Source: SM1-46 sp002451215 | GTDB taxonomy: Bacteria; Pseudomonadota; Gammaproteobacteria; Acidiferrobacterales; Sulfurifustaceae | Assembly: GCA_002451215.1 (NCBI GenBank) | Contig: DKBM01000064.1 | Coordinates: 1 to 64,000 of the forward strand | Direction: 5' to 3' | Length of the DNA stretch: 64,000 nucleotides | Shown here: positions 8,887 to 18,131 of the stretch, piece by piece | Numbering within the stretch: the stretch's first letter is position 1 | Layout of the letters: each line of letters starts with the position of its first letter | Made by a program: the position numbers and the translations under genes | The notes under the pieces: generated by a model | Database searches by the model: none | What the model was told of the DNA's origin: nothing | Seen by the model: the letters and a program-made list of their open reading frames with translations, nothing else

Positions 8887-9573
8887 CTAGGGCTCCCGCA
8901 CCTTGATCTTGGCGCCGTCTGAGAGCAGCGCCGCGCCGTCCACAACAATAGCCTCGTCTGCCTGAAGACCCTTCTTCACTTCGATCATGCCATCACGCAC
9001 GATACCGGTGTCGACGGGTCGTTCCTTGGCCAGTTCCCCGTTGATTGCGTAGACCACGGATCCCTTTGCGCGAAGCACGACGGCGGTTTCGGGAACCACG
9101 AGCGCACCGTGCTTGACGCCGACCGTCACTTCGCCGCGGATACTTCCTGTTGGCCGCCAGTTGTCGTTGGCAACCGCTACGATCACGTCGCGCGACAAGG
9201 TGGTCGCGCTGAGTGCCGGGCGGATTTCGCGAATTTCGCCGCGCACCGTCTGTCCCGGTTGCGCAAAGTCGGACAAGGTCACGGCCTGCCCAGACCGCAA
9301 ACGCTGGGCGACATGATCCGGAAAGGGGAGGCGAACATAGAATGTCCCGCGGCGCGTGCGTGTCGGGTCGTAGTCGAGTGCCATGCCCAGCGCAGTCTCC
9401 ATACCGACTGCGGACTCGGTAACGACGAGGTCTTTCTTCTCCACCTTGGCGGTCGTCACGCTGACAACACGCTCGGGCGGCTTGGCCTGCTTGTCCGGGC
9501 CACAGGCTGCGATCGCGAGGACCACCAGCGCCATGGCGACAAGCCTCGGGGTGCGGCGTGCAAAGGCGGACAT
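8887..9573 (-). CDS. Short RND adaptor (membrane fusion protein) lacking the helical hairpin
   Basis: A 228-residue lipoprotein (lipobox AIAAC, residues 16-20) that is the periplasmic adaptor of the RND operon. The N-terminal strand RVVSVTTAKVEKKDLVVTESAVG is typical of membrane fusion proteins. The usual barrel-sandwich (lipoyl) half-motifs and coiled-coil hairpin, about 120-150 residues, are absent, and the chain goes directly to the beta-barrel (FYVRLPFPDHVAQRLRSGQAV) and membrane-proximal domain (LVVPETAVVLRAKGSVVYAI, GLQADEAIVVDGA). Typical adaptors have 350-400 residues. No assembly gap interrupts it, and the frame is clean from signal peptide to stop. It lies three bases after tetR and four before the pump gene, so it seems to be a working part of the operon. 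Confidence 0.85.
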   Translation of the reverse strand: MSAFARRTPRLVAMALVVLAIAACGPDKQAKPPERVVSVTTAKVEKKDLVVTESAVGMETALGMALDYDPTRTRRGTFYVRLPFPDHVAQRLRSGQAVTLSDFAQPGQTVRGEIREIRPALSATTLSRDVIVAVANDNWRPTGSIRGEVTVGVKHGALVVPETAVVLRAKGSVVYAINGELAKERPVDTGIVRDGMIEVKKGLQADEAIVVDGAALLSDGAKIKVREP

Positions 9574-9576
9574 GGG

Positions 9577-10236
9577 TCAGTTCCCCGCGGTTGGCGCAGC
9601 GGGTGACCCGGGAGTACGGGCAATACCGTGCATCAGAATGTCAACCAGCATGGTGCTGTAACGGGCCGGGTCGTTCGCAAAGTTGACGTCGCGAAAGTGT
9701 TTCAGCACGTCGCGAGCTTCAAAGAAGAACACGTTGGCACCGATCAGTACCGTCGCGATCATGGCCGGATCGAGATCGGCGCGCAGGTGTCCCTTGAGTT
9801 GCCCCTGGCGAAGGATTGCGACGAACCGTGCGAAGTTCTCGCCAAACACTTTTTCCGCGAACTCCTGGCCGCGGCGCTCGCCATCGACGAGCAGCTCGCG
9901 CAGGATGAGTCGCTGTATCTGGTCATGCTCAAGCATGTCATTCAGCATGCTTGCAGCATAAGAGGAGAAGCGTTGGGCAAACGGACCGTGCTCGGTGCCA
10001 AGTTCGCCCAGACGCTCCCCGACGTCATGGCAGGCAGCGCGGACGACGGCGAGATAGAGCGATTCCTTGCTGCTGAAGTGATGGAAGATATTTGCCTTCG
10101 ATACGCCGGCGCGCTCGGCAATAGCGTTCATCGAAACGGCGTCGTAGCTGCTTTCTGCGAACAGGCCTGCCGCTGCATCCAGGATGCGCGCCACGGCATC
10201 GGTCCGGCTCGCTACGTTGGCGGGAAGTGCGCTCAT
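9577..10236 (-). CDS. TetR/AcrR-family transcriptional repressor of the RND operon
   Basis: A 219-residue regulator with an N-terminal TetR helix-turn-helix at about residues 12-58 (ILDAAAGLFAESSYDAVSMNAIAERAGVSKANIFHHF). The C-terminal ligand domain is divergent, as is normal, and has the TetR_C-type profile of AcrR-like efflux repressors. The ATG at 10236 is preceded by a purine-rich GGGGGAT. It is the first gene of the operon and is followed by the adaptor after three bases. A TetR-type palindrome lies within its own promoter (10276-10295), so negative autoregulation and repression of the pump are expected, relieved by a pump substrate. The ligand is unknown. Confidence 0.92.
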   Translation of the reverse strand: MSALPANVASRTDAVARILDAAAGLFAESSYDAVSMNAIAERAGVSKANIFHHFSSKESLYLAVVRAACHDVGERLGELGTEHGPFAQRFSSYAASMLNDMLEHDQIQRLILRELLVDGERRGQEFAEKVFGENFARFVAILRQGQLKGHLRADLDPAMIATVLIGANVFFFEARDVLKHFRDVNFANDPARYSTMLVDILMHGIARTPGSPAAPTAGN

Positions 10237-10269
10237 CGGATCCCCCGTAAGACTTTGAGTTGCACCGGG

Positions 10270-10298
10270 TATATACTGACTGACCGGTCGGTCGGCAA
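10270..10298 (-). promoter_or_regulatory. Promoter of the tetR-RND operon
   Basis: On the minus strand a -35 element TTGCCG (10298 to 10293) and a -10 element TATATA (10275 to 10270) are separated by exactly 17 bases. Transcription would start near 10263, giving a leader of about 27 bases before the tetR ATG at 10236. The spacing and the operator placed between the elements make this a good sigma-70-type promoter. Confidence 0.65.
10276..10295. promoter_or_regulatory. TetR operator palindrome
   Basis: A 20-base inverted repeat centred between 10285 and 10286 (core GACCGGTC). Eight of ten base pairs are symmetrical and the mismatches are at the fifth and ninth pairs from the centre. It fits wholly in the 17-base spacer of the tetR promoter, with slight overlap of the hexamers. 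It is the only such palindrome I saw in the 240-base spacer between tetR and the divergent TolC operon. Confidence 0.65.
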
Positions 10299-10476
10299 AT
10301 CCTAGTTTAGAACTTGGTTGTTTTCAACGGGTCGTATTGTGGGTGTAGCGTTGGTCTCAGCGGCGTTGCCGGCGATGGATAATATGTGTCGTATTGGCGT
10401 CTCGAGCGCATTGGATCGACGCAGGACCTGAAGAAAACATCTGAACTGCCATTCATCTCCTCTTTCCACGTCTCCC

Positions 10477-11648
10477 ATGTCGATTCGTCTGGCTGTCTTC
10501 CTCCCTGCGTCATCGTCGCGCCTCGTGACAGCGCTCGTGGCCGTTGCCCTGGTTGCCATGGCGCCCCCAGCGTGGGCAATCAATTGGCGGGAAAGCGTTG
10601 CCGAGGCGAGCACCAGCAACCCGGAGCTGGCGAGCGCCCGCTCCAATTTGCAGGCAGCGGAATCCCGAATTCAGGCGGCACGCAGCGGCTACTATCCGCA
10701 AGTCTCGGCAAGCGTCGGCTATCAGGACAACTCCGGCCTGGCAGTGATCCCGGGCCGCGTTCATGGCGCCGACGCAACCGCCACGCAGAATCTCTTCGCC
10801 GGATTCCAGGATGTTGCCAAGGTCGAACAGGCGAGCGCCAATGCACAAGTTGCGCGATCCGACCTGGTTGCAGTTCGGGCGCGGATTTCCTACGCGCTGA
10901 AGCTTGCTTATGCCACTCTGCGCTACGTGCAGGAAGCCGTGACGCTCACGGAGGCGATTATGCGCCGGACCGAGGAGAACCTGCGGCTCGTGCAATTGCG
11001 CTTCGAGGGGGGGCGCGAAAACAAGGGATCGCTGCTGCTCACGCGGGCGACGCTCAAGCAAGCACAGCTCGACAATCTTCAGTCGCGCCAGGCCATACCT
11101 TCGGCGCAGGCGCAGTTGGCACGCGCACTTGGCCGAGCCGACCCGAGCGGGTTGCGCGCGATTGACGATGTGCCCGTTTCGGAACCGCCGAAAGACCCTG
11201 ATTTTCCGTCGCTGGCTGCGGCTGTTCCCGAGTTTCGCCGTACGCAGGCGCAGGAGTCTGCGGCGCGGGCGGACGTGCGACTCAATCGGTCAGGGTTCTA
11301 TCCTACGCTCGATCTGTTCGGTACTTACGGGCGGGAGGGTAGCGATTGGCTGCTTGAGGATACCCGCCGAACAGTGGGCGTGAGGCTCGCGATACCAATT
11401 TTTGACGGTGGCCGCGATTATTATGGGGTGGACGCGGCATCAGCTGCACTGGCAGCGGCCTCATTTGCGCGCGGCGATACGGAACGGCTCTCGCTGGAGC
11501 GTCTTAGAAAGGCGTACGCCGCGTATGTCGAAGCCATTGAGCGCGTGCGGGTCGACGAGGCGTTTCTCGAAGCCGCGGTTACGCGTGCCGATATCGCGCG
11601 CAGCAAGTACGACAACGGGCTCATGTCGTTCGAGGACTGGGATCGCAT
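10477..11648 (+). CDS. TolC-family outer membrane protein (3' end lost in an assembly gap)
   Basis: The first gene of a second efflux operon. The visible 390 residues have a signal peptide (LVTALVAVALVAMAPPAWA) and both TolC repeats, with AES.IQAARSGYYPQVSASVGY in the first and LNRSGFYPTLDLFGTYGREG in the second. The frame stays open up to the 'nn' at 11649, where the last visible residues are LMSFEDWDR. Other family members continue for roughly 30-50 residues. After the gap the sequence is already in the adaptor gene in another frame, so the TolC stop and the adaptor start are both missing. It is divergent from tetR, 240 bases away, and could share the tetR operator. Confidence 0.85.
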
Positions 11649-11650
11649 NN
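11649..11650. other. Assembly gap between TolC and adaptor genes
   Basis: Two N bases stand for an unknown length. The TolC C-terminus and the membrane anchor and first strand of the MacA-like adaptor are missing, an estimated 200-350 bases. An open frame reads across the placeholder and would give a false TolC-adaptor fusion. Confidence 0.9.
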
Positions 11651-12487
11651 CGTGGCCCGATCGAGGTCACAATCGTTGCCACCGGCGTGGTGCAGCCGCG
11701 CAACCGTCTGGAGATCAAACCGCCGATTCCCGGTCGGATCGAGTCGGTGCTGGTGGTAGAAGGCCAGGACGTTGTCCAGGGACAGGTACTTGCCTGGACG
11801 AGCTCGACAGAGCGCGCCGCGCTCATCGACGCCGCCCGCGCCCGCGGACCCGAGGAGGTGAAGCGCTGGGAAGAGATGTATCGCGCCACGCCGATCCTGG
11901 CTCCGATCCGTGGCACCGTGATTGCGCGCAACCGTGAACCGGGCCAGACGTTCACCAGCGCGGATCCGGTATTTGTCATGTCCGATCGATTGACGGTCAA
12001 GGCACAGGTCGACGAAACCGATATTGCCAAGGTGAAGTTGCGTCAGCGGGCGCGCATTACGCTCGACGCCTACCCGGATACGGGATTCGACGGTGTCGTG
12101 GAGCAGATTGCCTACGACGCCAAAACCGTCAGCAACGTCACCACCTATGAAGTCGACGTGCTGCCGGTAAAGTCTCCGGCTTTCATGCGCAGCGGGATGA
12201 CGGCGAATGTGAGTTTCCAGCTCGAATCGCGTCAGGATGCCCTGTTGGTGCCGACCGGAGCGGTCAAGGTGCGCGACGGAAAGACCTTTGCGTTGGTGCC
12301 AGCGGCCGATGGCTCGCAGACCGAGCGCGAGATCCGCTTGGGTGTGAGCGACGGGCGTAACAGCGAGATCGTCGACGGGCTTGCCGAAGGCGACAAGGTG
12401 CTGATCACGCAGCTCCGTAAGAAAAGCAAGAGCAACGGATCGGGTGGCACCAATCCACTCTCGCCGATGAGGCGCAAGCGTAACTGA
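11651..12487 (+). CDS. MacA-like periplasmic adaptor of an ABC efflux system (5' partial)
   Basis: The start lies in the gap before 11651. The visible 278 residues begin in the lipoyl domain (GPIEVTIVATGVVQPRNRLEIKPPIPGRIE), pass a short helical segment (RAALIDAARARGPEEVKRWEEMY) instead of the long MacA hairpin, return to the lipoyl domain (APIRGTVIARN), and then give the beta-barrel and membrane-proximal domains (VKAQVDETDIAKVKLRQRARITLDAYP, GMTANVSFQLESRQDALLVP). It bridges the MacB-like ABC transporter and TolC in the periplasm. It ends seven bases before macB, so the two are coupled. Confidence 0.88.
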   Translation, partial: RGPIEVTIVATGVVQPRNRLEIKPPIPGRIESVLVVEGQDVVQGQVLAWTSSTERAALIDAARARGPEEVKRWEEMYRATPILAPIRGTVIARNREPGQTFTSADPVFVMSDRLTVKAQVDETDIAKVKLRQRARITLDAYPDTGFDGVVEQIAYDAKTVSNVTTYEVDVLPVKSPAFMRSGMTANVSFQLESRQDALLVPTGAVKVRDGKTFALVPAADGSQTEREIRLGVSDGRNSEIVDGLAEGDKVLITQLRKKSKSNGSGGTNPLSPMRRKRN

Positions 12488-12493
12488 GCAGGC

Positions 12494-14303
12494 GTGATCG
12501 AACTCAAGGACGTTCACAAGACCTACGCCCTGGGCGGCACCGAGGTGCGCGCCCTGCGCGGCGTTACGCTCACCATCGAAGCGGGCGAATACGTCGCCAT
12601 CATGGGCCCTTCGGGTTCCGGCAAATCCACGCTCATGAACATGCTCGGGCTACTGGATGTGCCGGATCGGGGTTCCTACCGGCTGTTCGGGCGCGAAGTT
12701 TCGAAGCTCGGCGAGGATGAGCTGGCGGTGCTGCGGCGCGAGGCGATTGGTTTCGTCTTCCAACAGTTCCATCTGTTGCCGCGGCTGTCGGCGGCCGAGA
12801 ACGCGGCTTTGCCTCTGCTCTACTCGCAACACCGGCTCGATGCAGCGCGTGGGGCAGAGTTGCTTGGCGATGTGGGCCTTGGCGAGCGTGCCGGGCATCG
12901 ACCCAACGAACTTTCCGGAGGCCAGCAGCAGCGTGTAGCGATTGCGCGCGCCCTGGTTAACCGGCCGCGGATCATCCTGGCCGATGAGCCGACCGGAAAT
13001 CTGGACAGCGCAAGCCAGAAGGAGATCCTCGCGATTCTGCGCAGGCTGAACGAAGCGGGAATCACTGTCATTATCGTTACCCACGAGGAGGATGTGAGCC
13101 GAGAAGCGCGCCGCCAGATTCGCATGCGCGACGGAAAGATCGTGTCGGATGAGCGCATGAGTAGCGGCCGACAAGCTACCACCGGGCGCGCGACGTCACT
13201 GGAGACCGTCGTGCCGCGGGGGTTCGGGCTTCGCGAGGTCGCCGAGCATTTCCACCAGGGCGTCAGGGTGTTGACGACCAACAAGGTGCGAACCGCGCTG
13301 TCGGCGCTCGGCATCCTCATTGGTGTAGCAGCGGTGGTGTCCATGCTGGCAATCGGCGAGGGCGCCAAGCGCGACATCGAGACGCGCCTCGCCTCGCTCG
13401 GCTCCAACCTCCTCGTGCTGCGCAAGGGGCCGGCGCGAGTGGGCGGGGTCACCATGGAGACCGGCGCCGCACGTATCACAGTCGATGATGCCGAGGCGCT
13501 CCAGGAGCGCATCCCGGCGATCAAGGAGGTGGCACCCAACGTCAGCAGTCGCGTGCAGGTGAGCTACGGCAGCCGCAACTGGAATACCTCGGTGGTCGGC
13601 GCGGTGCCGCCCTATGCGCGTATGCGCGCAGCCGAGCCCGACGTCGGCCGGTTTCTGACTTATGACGAGAACCGCAGGCGCGCGCGCGTGGTGCTGCTCG
13701 GGCGCACGGTGGTGCGCGAGCTTTTCCAGGGGGAGGATCCGATCGGCGCGACCGTCAAGATCAACCGCCAGAGTTTTCAGGTGATCGGTATTCTGCCGGA
13801 AAAGGGTGCAACGGCGTGGCGCGACCAGGACGACTTGATCGTCATGCCGCTGTCCACCGCCATGTATCGAGTGTTGGGCAAGGACTACGTGGACTACGTC
13901 GACATCGAGGTGCGATCGGCGGCGGAAATCGAGCCCACGCAGCGGGCCGTGCAGGACCTGATGGTCTCGCGTCACCGTATCCCCTCGTCCGAGCAGCGCG
14001 ATGCCTTTCAGATCCGCAACATGGCGGAGATTCAAGCCACCCTGACCGAGACCAGCCGGACCATGTCGATGTTGCTGGCGGTGATTGCCGCCATCTCGTT
14101 GCTGGTGGGCGGCATCGGCATCATGAACATCATGCTNNATCACTGTCGTATTGACCACCTTCGCCGGTTGGACGGCGTCAATATCGGTAAGCGCTGCGTT
14201 GCTCGCGTTCACCTTCTCTGTTGGTATCGGCGTGATGTTTGGCATCTACCCGGCGCGCAAGGCGGCCGGCCTGAATCCGATCGAGGCGCTTCGTTTCGAA
14301 TAG
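12494..14303 (+). CDS. MacB-like ABC exporter, ATPase fused to FtsX-type permease (internal assembly gap)
   Basis: The N-terminal ATPase domain (about residues 1-225) has Walker A GPSGSGKST, the Q-loop FVFQQFHLL, signature LSGGQQQR and Walker B IILADEPTGNLD. The membrane part has TM1 (LSALGILIGVAAVVSMLAIGEG), a large periplasmic domain and TM2 (LAVIAAISLLVGGIGIMNIM). The gap at 14137 removes about 45 residues. After it the chain resumes in another frame (ITVVLTTFAGW, then FGIYPARKAAGLNPIEALRFE) and ends with TAG at 14301-14303. The start is GTG at 12494. MacB proteins export macrolides, lipopeptides or other envelope substrates by a mechanotransmission mechanism. The substrate here is unknown. 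Confidence 0.9.
14137..14138. other. Assembly gap inside the MacB-like gene
   Basis: The conserved stretch following GIMNIM (normally LVSVTERTREIGIR and TM3) is absent and the frame changes across the placeholder. Roughly 130-140 bases are missing, judged by family alignment from memory. Confidence 0.85.
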
Positions 14304-14374
14304 ACAGTTCCCGATTGGCGGGGGCCGTGCTTTTGAAGGAAAATGGCCGCTCGCGACAACAATAACCACTTCTC

Positions 14375-15547
14375 ATGAATCTCCACGAGTACCAAGCCAA
14401 GGCGCTGTTTCGGGAGTACGGGATTCCGGTGCCAGCGGGTCAGGCCGCGGCGAGCGTGCCCGAGGCTGCGCAAGCGGCGCGCGCACTCGGCGGAGACAGC
14501 TGGATCGTCAAGGCGCAAGTTCATGCCGGCGGGCGCGGCAAGGCGGGCGGTGTGAAGAAGGTGACCGGTGTGGCGGAGGTGGAGACCGCCGCCAAGGCGC
14601 TGCTCGGAACGCGCCTCGTGACGCACCAGACCACTAGCCAGGGGCAGCCGATCAACCAGATATTGGTTGAATCCCCGAGCGGAATTGCCCGTGAGCTGTA
14701 TCTGGCCTGTCTCATCGATCGCGCGCTCGAGAGGGTGGTATTCATCGGCTCGAGCGCCGGTGGCATGGATATCGAGGAGATCGCGGCAAAGTCCCCGGAG
14801 AAGATTCTGAAAGCGGTGTGCGACCCGATTGCCGGATTGCAGGCCTACCAGTGCCGCGAGCTCGGTTTCGCGCTTGGGCTTGTTGACAAGCAGATCGCCG
14901 CGCTCACGCGCATCATGCTGTCGCTCTTTCACATGTTCAACGCGCGCGACCTGTCGCTGGTCGAAATCAATCCACTGGTGGTGACGGGAGCGGGTGAGTT
15001 GGTAGCGCTAGACGCCAAGGTGCAAGTCGATGACAGCGCACTCTATCGCCAACCCGCGCTCGCCGATCTTCGCGACGACACGCAGGACGATCCCAAGGAA
15101 CGCGCCGCGCGCGAGCACGATCTCAACTACGTCGCGCTCGATGGCACCATCGGTTGCATGGTCAACGGCGCGGGCCTTGCCATGGCGACCATGGATCTCA
15201 TCAAGCTGCAGGGCGGACAACCAGCCAACTTCCTCGATGTCGGCGGCGGCGCCACCGCGGAACGTGTGGCGGAGGCCTTCAAGATCATCCTCGCCGATCC
15301 AAAGGTCAAGGCGATTCTGGTCAACATTTTCGGCGGCATCGTGCGTTGCGATCTCATCGCCGATGGCATCATCAAGGCCATCCAGGAGGTACACGTCGCC
15401 GTGCCGGTGGTGGTGCGGCTGGAAGGCACCAACGTTGAGCAGGGCCGCGAGCGCCTGAAGGCGAGCGGCTTGAAGATCACTTCGGCAATGAGTCTCACTG
15501 AGGGCGCCAAGCAGGTTGTGGTCGCCGCCAGCGGGAAGGTGGCATGA
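14375..15547 (+). CDS. sucC: Succinyl-CoA ligase (ADP/GDP-forming) beta subunit
   Basis: This TCA-cycle enzyme subunit binds the nucleotide and, with SucD, interconverts succinyl-CoA and succinate with substrate-level phosphorylation. The 390-residue product has the usual length. The N-terminus MNLHEYQAKALFREYGIPVP, the ATP-grasp block VKAQVHAGGRGKAGGVK and the C-terminal flavodoxin-like domain (NGAGLAMATMDLIKLQGGQPANFLDVGGGA, VNIFGGIVRCDLIADGI) are all clear. The stop overlaps the sucD start in ATGA. It heads the sucC-sucD-nadE cluster, 71 bases after macB. Confidence 0.98.
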   Translation: MNLHEYQAKALFREYGIPVPAGQAAASVPEAAQAARALGGDSWIVKAQVHAGGRGKAGGVKKVTGVAEVETAAKALLGTRLVTHQTTSQGQPINQILVESPSGIARELYLACLIDRALERVVFIGSSAGGMDIEEIAAKSPEKILKAVCDPIAGLQAYQCRELGFALGLVDKQIAALTRIMLSLFHMFNARDLSLVEINPLVVTGAGELVALDAKVQVDDSALYRQPALADLRDDTQDDPKERAAREHDLNYVALDGTIGCMVNGAGLAMATMDLIKLQGGQPANFLDVGGGATAERVAEAFKIILADPKVKAILVNIFGGIVRCDLIADGIIKAIQEVHVAVPVVVRLEGTNVEQGRERLKASGLKITSAMSLTEGAKQVVVAASGKVA

Positions 15548-16422
15548 GCGTTCTCGTCAACAAGCGGACCAAGGTAATTTGCCAGGGGTTCACAGGCAAG
15601 CAGGGGACCTTTCACTCCGAGCAAGCGATCGCCTACGGTACACAGATGGTTGGCGGCGTAACGCCTGGAAAGGGCGGTCAGACGCATCTCGGGCTGCCAG
15701 TGTTTAACACGGTGCGCGACGCGGTTGCCGCCACTGGCGCGGACGCGTCCATGATCTACGTGCCGGCCGCGTTCGCGGCTGATTCCATCATGGAAGCCGC
15801 GGCGGCAGGAATCCGGGTAATCGCCTGCATCACCGAAGGCATTCCCGTACGTGATATGCGTCGTGTGAAGAACGCGTTGCGACAGTATTACCCCCAAGTA
15901 TCGCTTATCGGACCCAACTGTCCCGGGATCATCACGCCCGGCGAGTGCAAGATCGGCATCATGCCGGGTTTCATTCACCAGCCAGGCAAGATCGGGATCG
16001 TGTCGCGTTCTGGCACGCTCACGTATGAGGCGGTCTACCAGACCACCCACGAAGGGCTGGGTCAAAGTACCTGCATCGGTATCGGGGGCGATCCCATCCA
16101 GGGACTCAACTTTGTCGACTGCTTGACGCTCTTTCAATCGGACCCCCAGACCGAAGGCATCGTCTTGGTTGGCGAAATCGGTGGGCAGGCGGAGGAGGAT
16201 GCCGCCGCGTACATCCAGTCGCACGTGAGCAAACCGGTGGTGGCCTACATTGCCGGGGTGACTGCCCCCAAAGGAAAGCGCATGGGTCACGCCGGCGCGG
16301 TCATCGCCGGCGGCAAGGGCACGGCGGAAGAAAAGTACCAGGCGCTCGAGGTGGCGGGTGTGCACACGGTGCGCTCGCCCGCCGAGATCGGGCGACGAAT
16401 GCGCGAGGTGCTCGGAACCTAG
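15544..16422 (+). CDS. sucD: Succinyl-CoA ligase alpha subunit
   Basis: The 292-residue alpha subunit has the CoA-binding Rossmann domain (KVICQGFTGKQGTFHSEQAIAYGT, GGVTPGKGG) and the catalytic phospho-His in the C-terminal half (GHAGAVIAGGKGTAEEK), where the His accepts phosphate from succinyl-phosphate. It starts within the sucC stop (ATGA overlap) and nadE begins directly at the base after its stop, so the three genes are probably one transcript with coupled translation. Confidence 0.98.
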   Translation: MSVLVNKRTKVICQGFTGKQGTFHSEQAIAYGTQMVGGVTPGKGGQTHLGLPVFNTVRDAVAATGADASMIYVPAAFAADSIMEAAAAGIRVIACITEGIPVRDMRRVKNALRQYYPQVSLIGPNCPGIITPGECKIGIMPGFIHQPGKIGIVSRSGTLTYEAVYQTTHEGLGQSTCIGIGGDPIQGLNFVDCLTLFQSDPQTEGIVLVGEIGGQAEEDAAAYIQSHVSKPVVAYIAGVTAPKGKRMGHAGAVIAGGKGTAEEKYQALEVAGVHTVRSPAEIGRRMREVLGT

Positions 16423-18048
16423 ATGGCGGAACGCCTTCGGCTCGCGCTCGCGCAACTTAACCTGTTGGTCGGGGACGTCGCCGGCAATGTAGGGAAAATG
16501 ATCGCCGCTGCGCAGCGTGCCCGTGACGAGTTGCAGGCGCATGCCGTGGTGTTTCCGGAGCTCGCCCTCACGGGCTATCCGCCCGAGGATCTCTTGTTGC
16601 GACCCGACCTCACTGCGCGTGTCGAGACCGGACTCGGCGAGCTGATGGCCGCGACCCGCGGGATCGATCTGATCACCGGATATCCGCGCCGCCAGTACGG
16701 CAATCTTTATAACGCTGCCGTGCTGTTGCGCGATGGCCAATTTCAGTCCGTGTACTACAAGCACTGCCTGCCAAATTACTCGGTGTTTGACGAGAAGCGC
16801 TATTTCGCCGAAGGCGCGGGCGCCTGTGTCGCGACAATCCGTGGTGTCCCGGTGGGGCTAACGGTGTGTGAGGACGTTTGGGAGGGCAGCCCCGTCGATG
16901 AGGCTGTAGGCGCAGGTGCGCAACTCATCGTCAATCTCAACGCGTCGCCCTATCATCGCAACAAACATCTTGAGCGCTACAACGTGGTGGGCGGCGCGGC
17001 ACGACGCAACCGCGTGCCAGTGGTATACGTCAATCTCGTCGGGGGTCAGGACGAACTGGTGTTCGACGGCGAGTCGTTCGTCGTCGATGCAGCCGGGCGA
17101 ATCGTATGGCGTGCGCCATCGTTCGCCGAGGGATTGTACGCAGTGGACTTCGAGTGTGCACCGGACCCGGTGCCGGTCCGTGGCGAAATCGTGCCGGAAC
17201 GAAGCGAGGAGGACTCGGTATATGAGGCGCTGGTGCTTGGGGTACGCGACTATGTCGAGAAGAACGGATTCAACGGCGTCGTGATCGGGCTGTCGGGCGG
17301 CATCGATTCGGCGCTGACGCTCTGCGTCGCCGTGGACGCGCTGGGCCCCGAACGCGTGCAGGCGGTGATGATGCCGTCGCGCTTCACCGCCTCGATCAGC
17401 CTCGAAGATGCCAAGGCGCAGGCTGCGGCGCTGGGGGTCAATTACAGTGTCATCCCGATTGAGCCGATGTTCGAGGCATTCCTTGCCGCGCTGGCCGGAG
17501 AGTTCAAGGGCATGGCGCGCGATACCACCGAGGAGAACATCCAGGCGCGTGTGCGCGGCGTACTGCTCATGGCTATCTCGAACAAGACTGGTCGCATGGT
17601 CCTCACCACCGGCAACAAGAGCGAGATGGCCGTTGGCTATGCCACCCTCTACGGTGACATGGCCGGGGGTTTCGCGGCGATCAAGGATGTGCCAAAGACG
17701 CTCGTCTATCGCCTCGCGGCCTATCGAAATGCCAGGGGCGCAGTCATTCCGCATCGGGTCATGGAGCGGCCACCATCGGCCGAGCTCGCGCCGGACCAAA
17801 AGGATACCGACAGCCTGCCACCCTACGCGGTGCTCGATCCCATCCTCGAGCGCTACGTCGAGCAGGATCAGTCGGCGGCAGAAATTGTCGCGGCTGGTTT
17901 CGACGAGACAACGGTACGGCGCGTGCTGCGCATGGTGGATCGCAATGAGTACAAGCGCCGACAGGCGCCCCCCGGTGTGCGAATTACGCCGCGCGGTTTC
18001 GGCCGCGACCGGCGTTACCCCATCACTTCCGGGTACGGTCGCGGGTAA
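16423..18048 (+). CDS. nadE: Glutamine-dependent NAD+ synthetase
   Basis: A 541-residue two-domain enzyme that amidates nicotinate adenine dinucleotide to NAD+. The N-terminal nitrilase-type glutaminase domain (about 1-260) shows the catalytic triad blocks: Glu in VVFPELALTGYP, Lys in YYKHCLPNY and Cys in LTVCEDVWE. The C-terminal synthetase domain has the PP-loop SGGIDSAL and downstream GNKSEMAVGYATLYGDMAGGFA. ATG is the first base after the sucD stop. A glnB gene follows 83 bases downstream, an arrangement known from other proteobacteria. Confidence 0.97.
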   Translation: MAERLRLALAQLNLLVGDVAGNVGKMIAAAQRARDELQAHAVVFPELALTGYPPEDLLLRPDLTARVETGLGELMAATRGIDLITGYPRRQYGNLYNAAVLLRDGQFQSVYYKHCLPNYSVFDEKRYFAEGAGACVATIRGVPVGLTVCEDVWEGSPVDEAVGAGAQLIVNLNASPYHRNKHLERYNVVGGAARRNRVPVVYVNLVGGQDELVFDGESFVVDAAGRIVWRAPSFAEGLYAVDFECAPDPVPVRGEIVPERSEEDSVYEALVLGVRDYVEKNGFNGVVIGLSGGIDSALTLCVAVDALGPERVQAVMMPSRFTASISLEDAKAQAAALGVNYSVIPIEPMFEAFLAALAGEFKGMARDTTEENIQARVRGVLLMAISNKTGRMVLTTGNKSEMAVGYATLYGDMAGGFAAIKDVPKTLVYRLAAYRNARGAVIPHRVMERPPSAELAPDQKDTDSLPPYAVLDPILERYVEQDQSAAEIVAAGFDETTVRRVLRMVDRNEYKRRQAPPGVRITPRGFGRDRRYPITSGYGRG

Positions 18049-18131
18049 GATGGCGGGCAGCCGTTGCCGGAGGTGGACTCCAGGTTTACAGTTGTCGTGT
18101 CAGTCACATCGCAAAACGTGAAAGGGCAGCC

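Noticed and set aside
10477..11937. An open frame that would fuse the TolC protein to part of the adaptor
   Set aside because: It only exists because the 'nn' placeholder at 11649 is read as two bases. After it the real adaptor is in a different frame and matches its family from base 11651.
15127..16764. A long open frame of 545 codons opposite sucC and sucD
   Set aside because: It is antisense to well-conserved genes, has no recognised domain and is rich in His and Arg, as expected of a GC-bias shadow.
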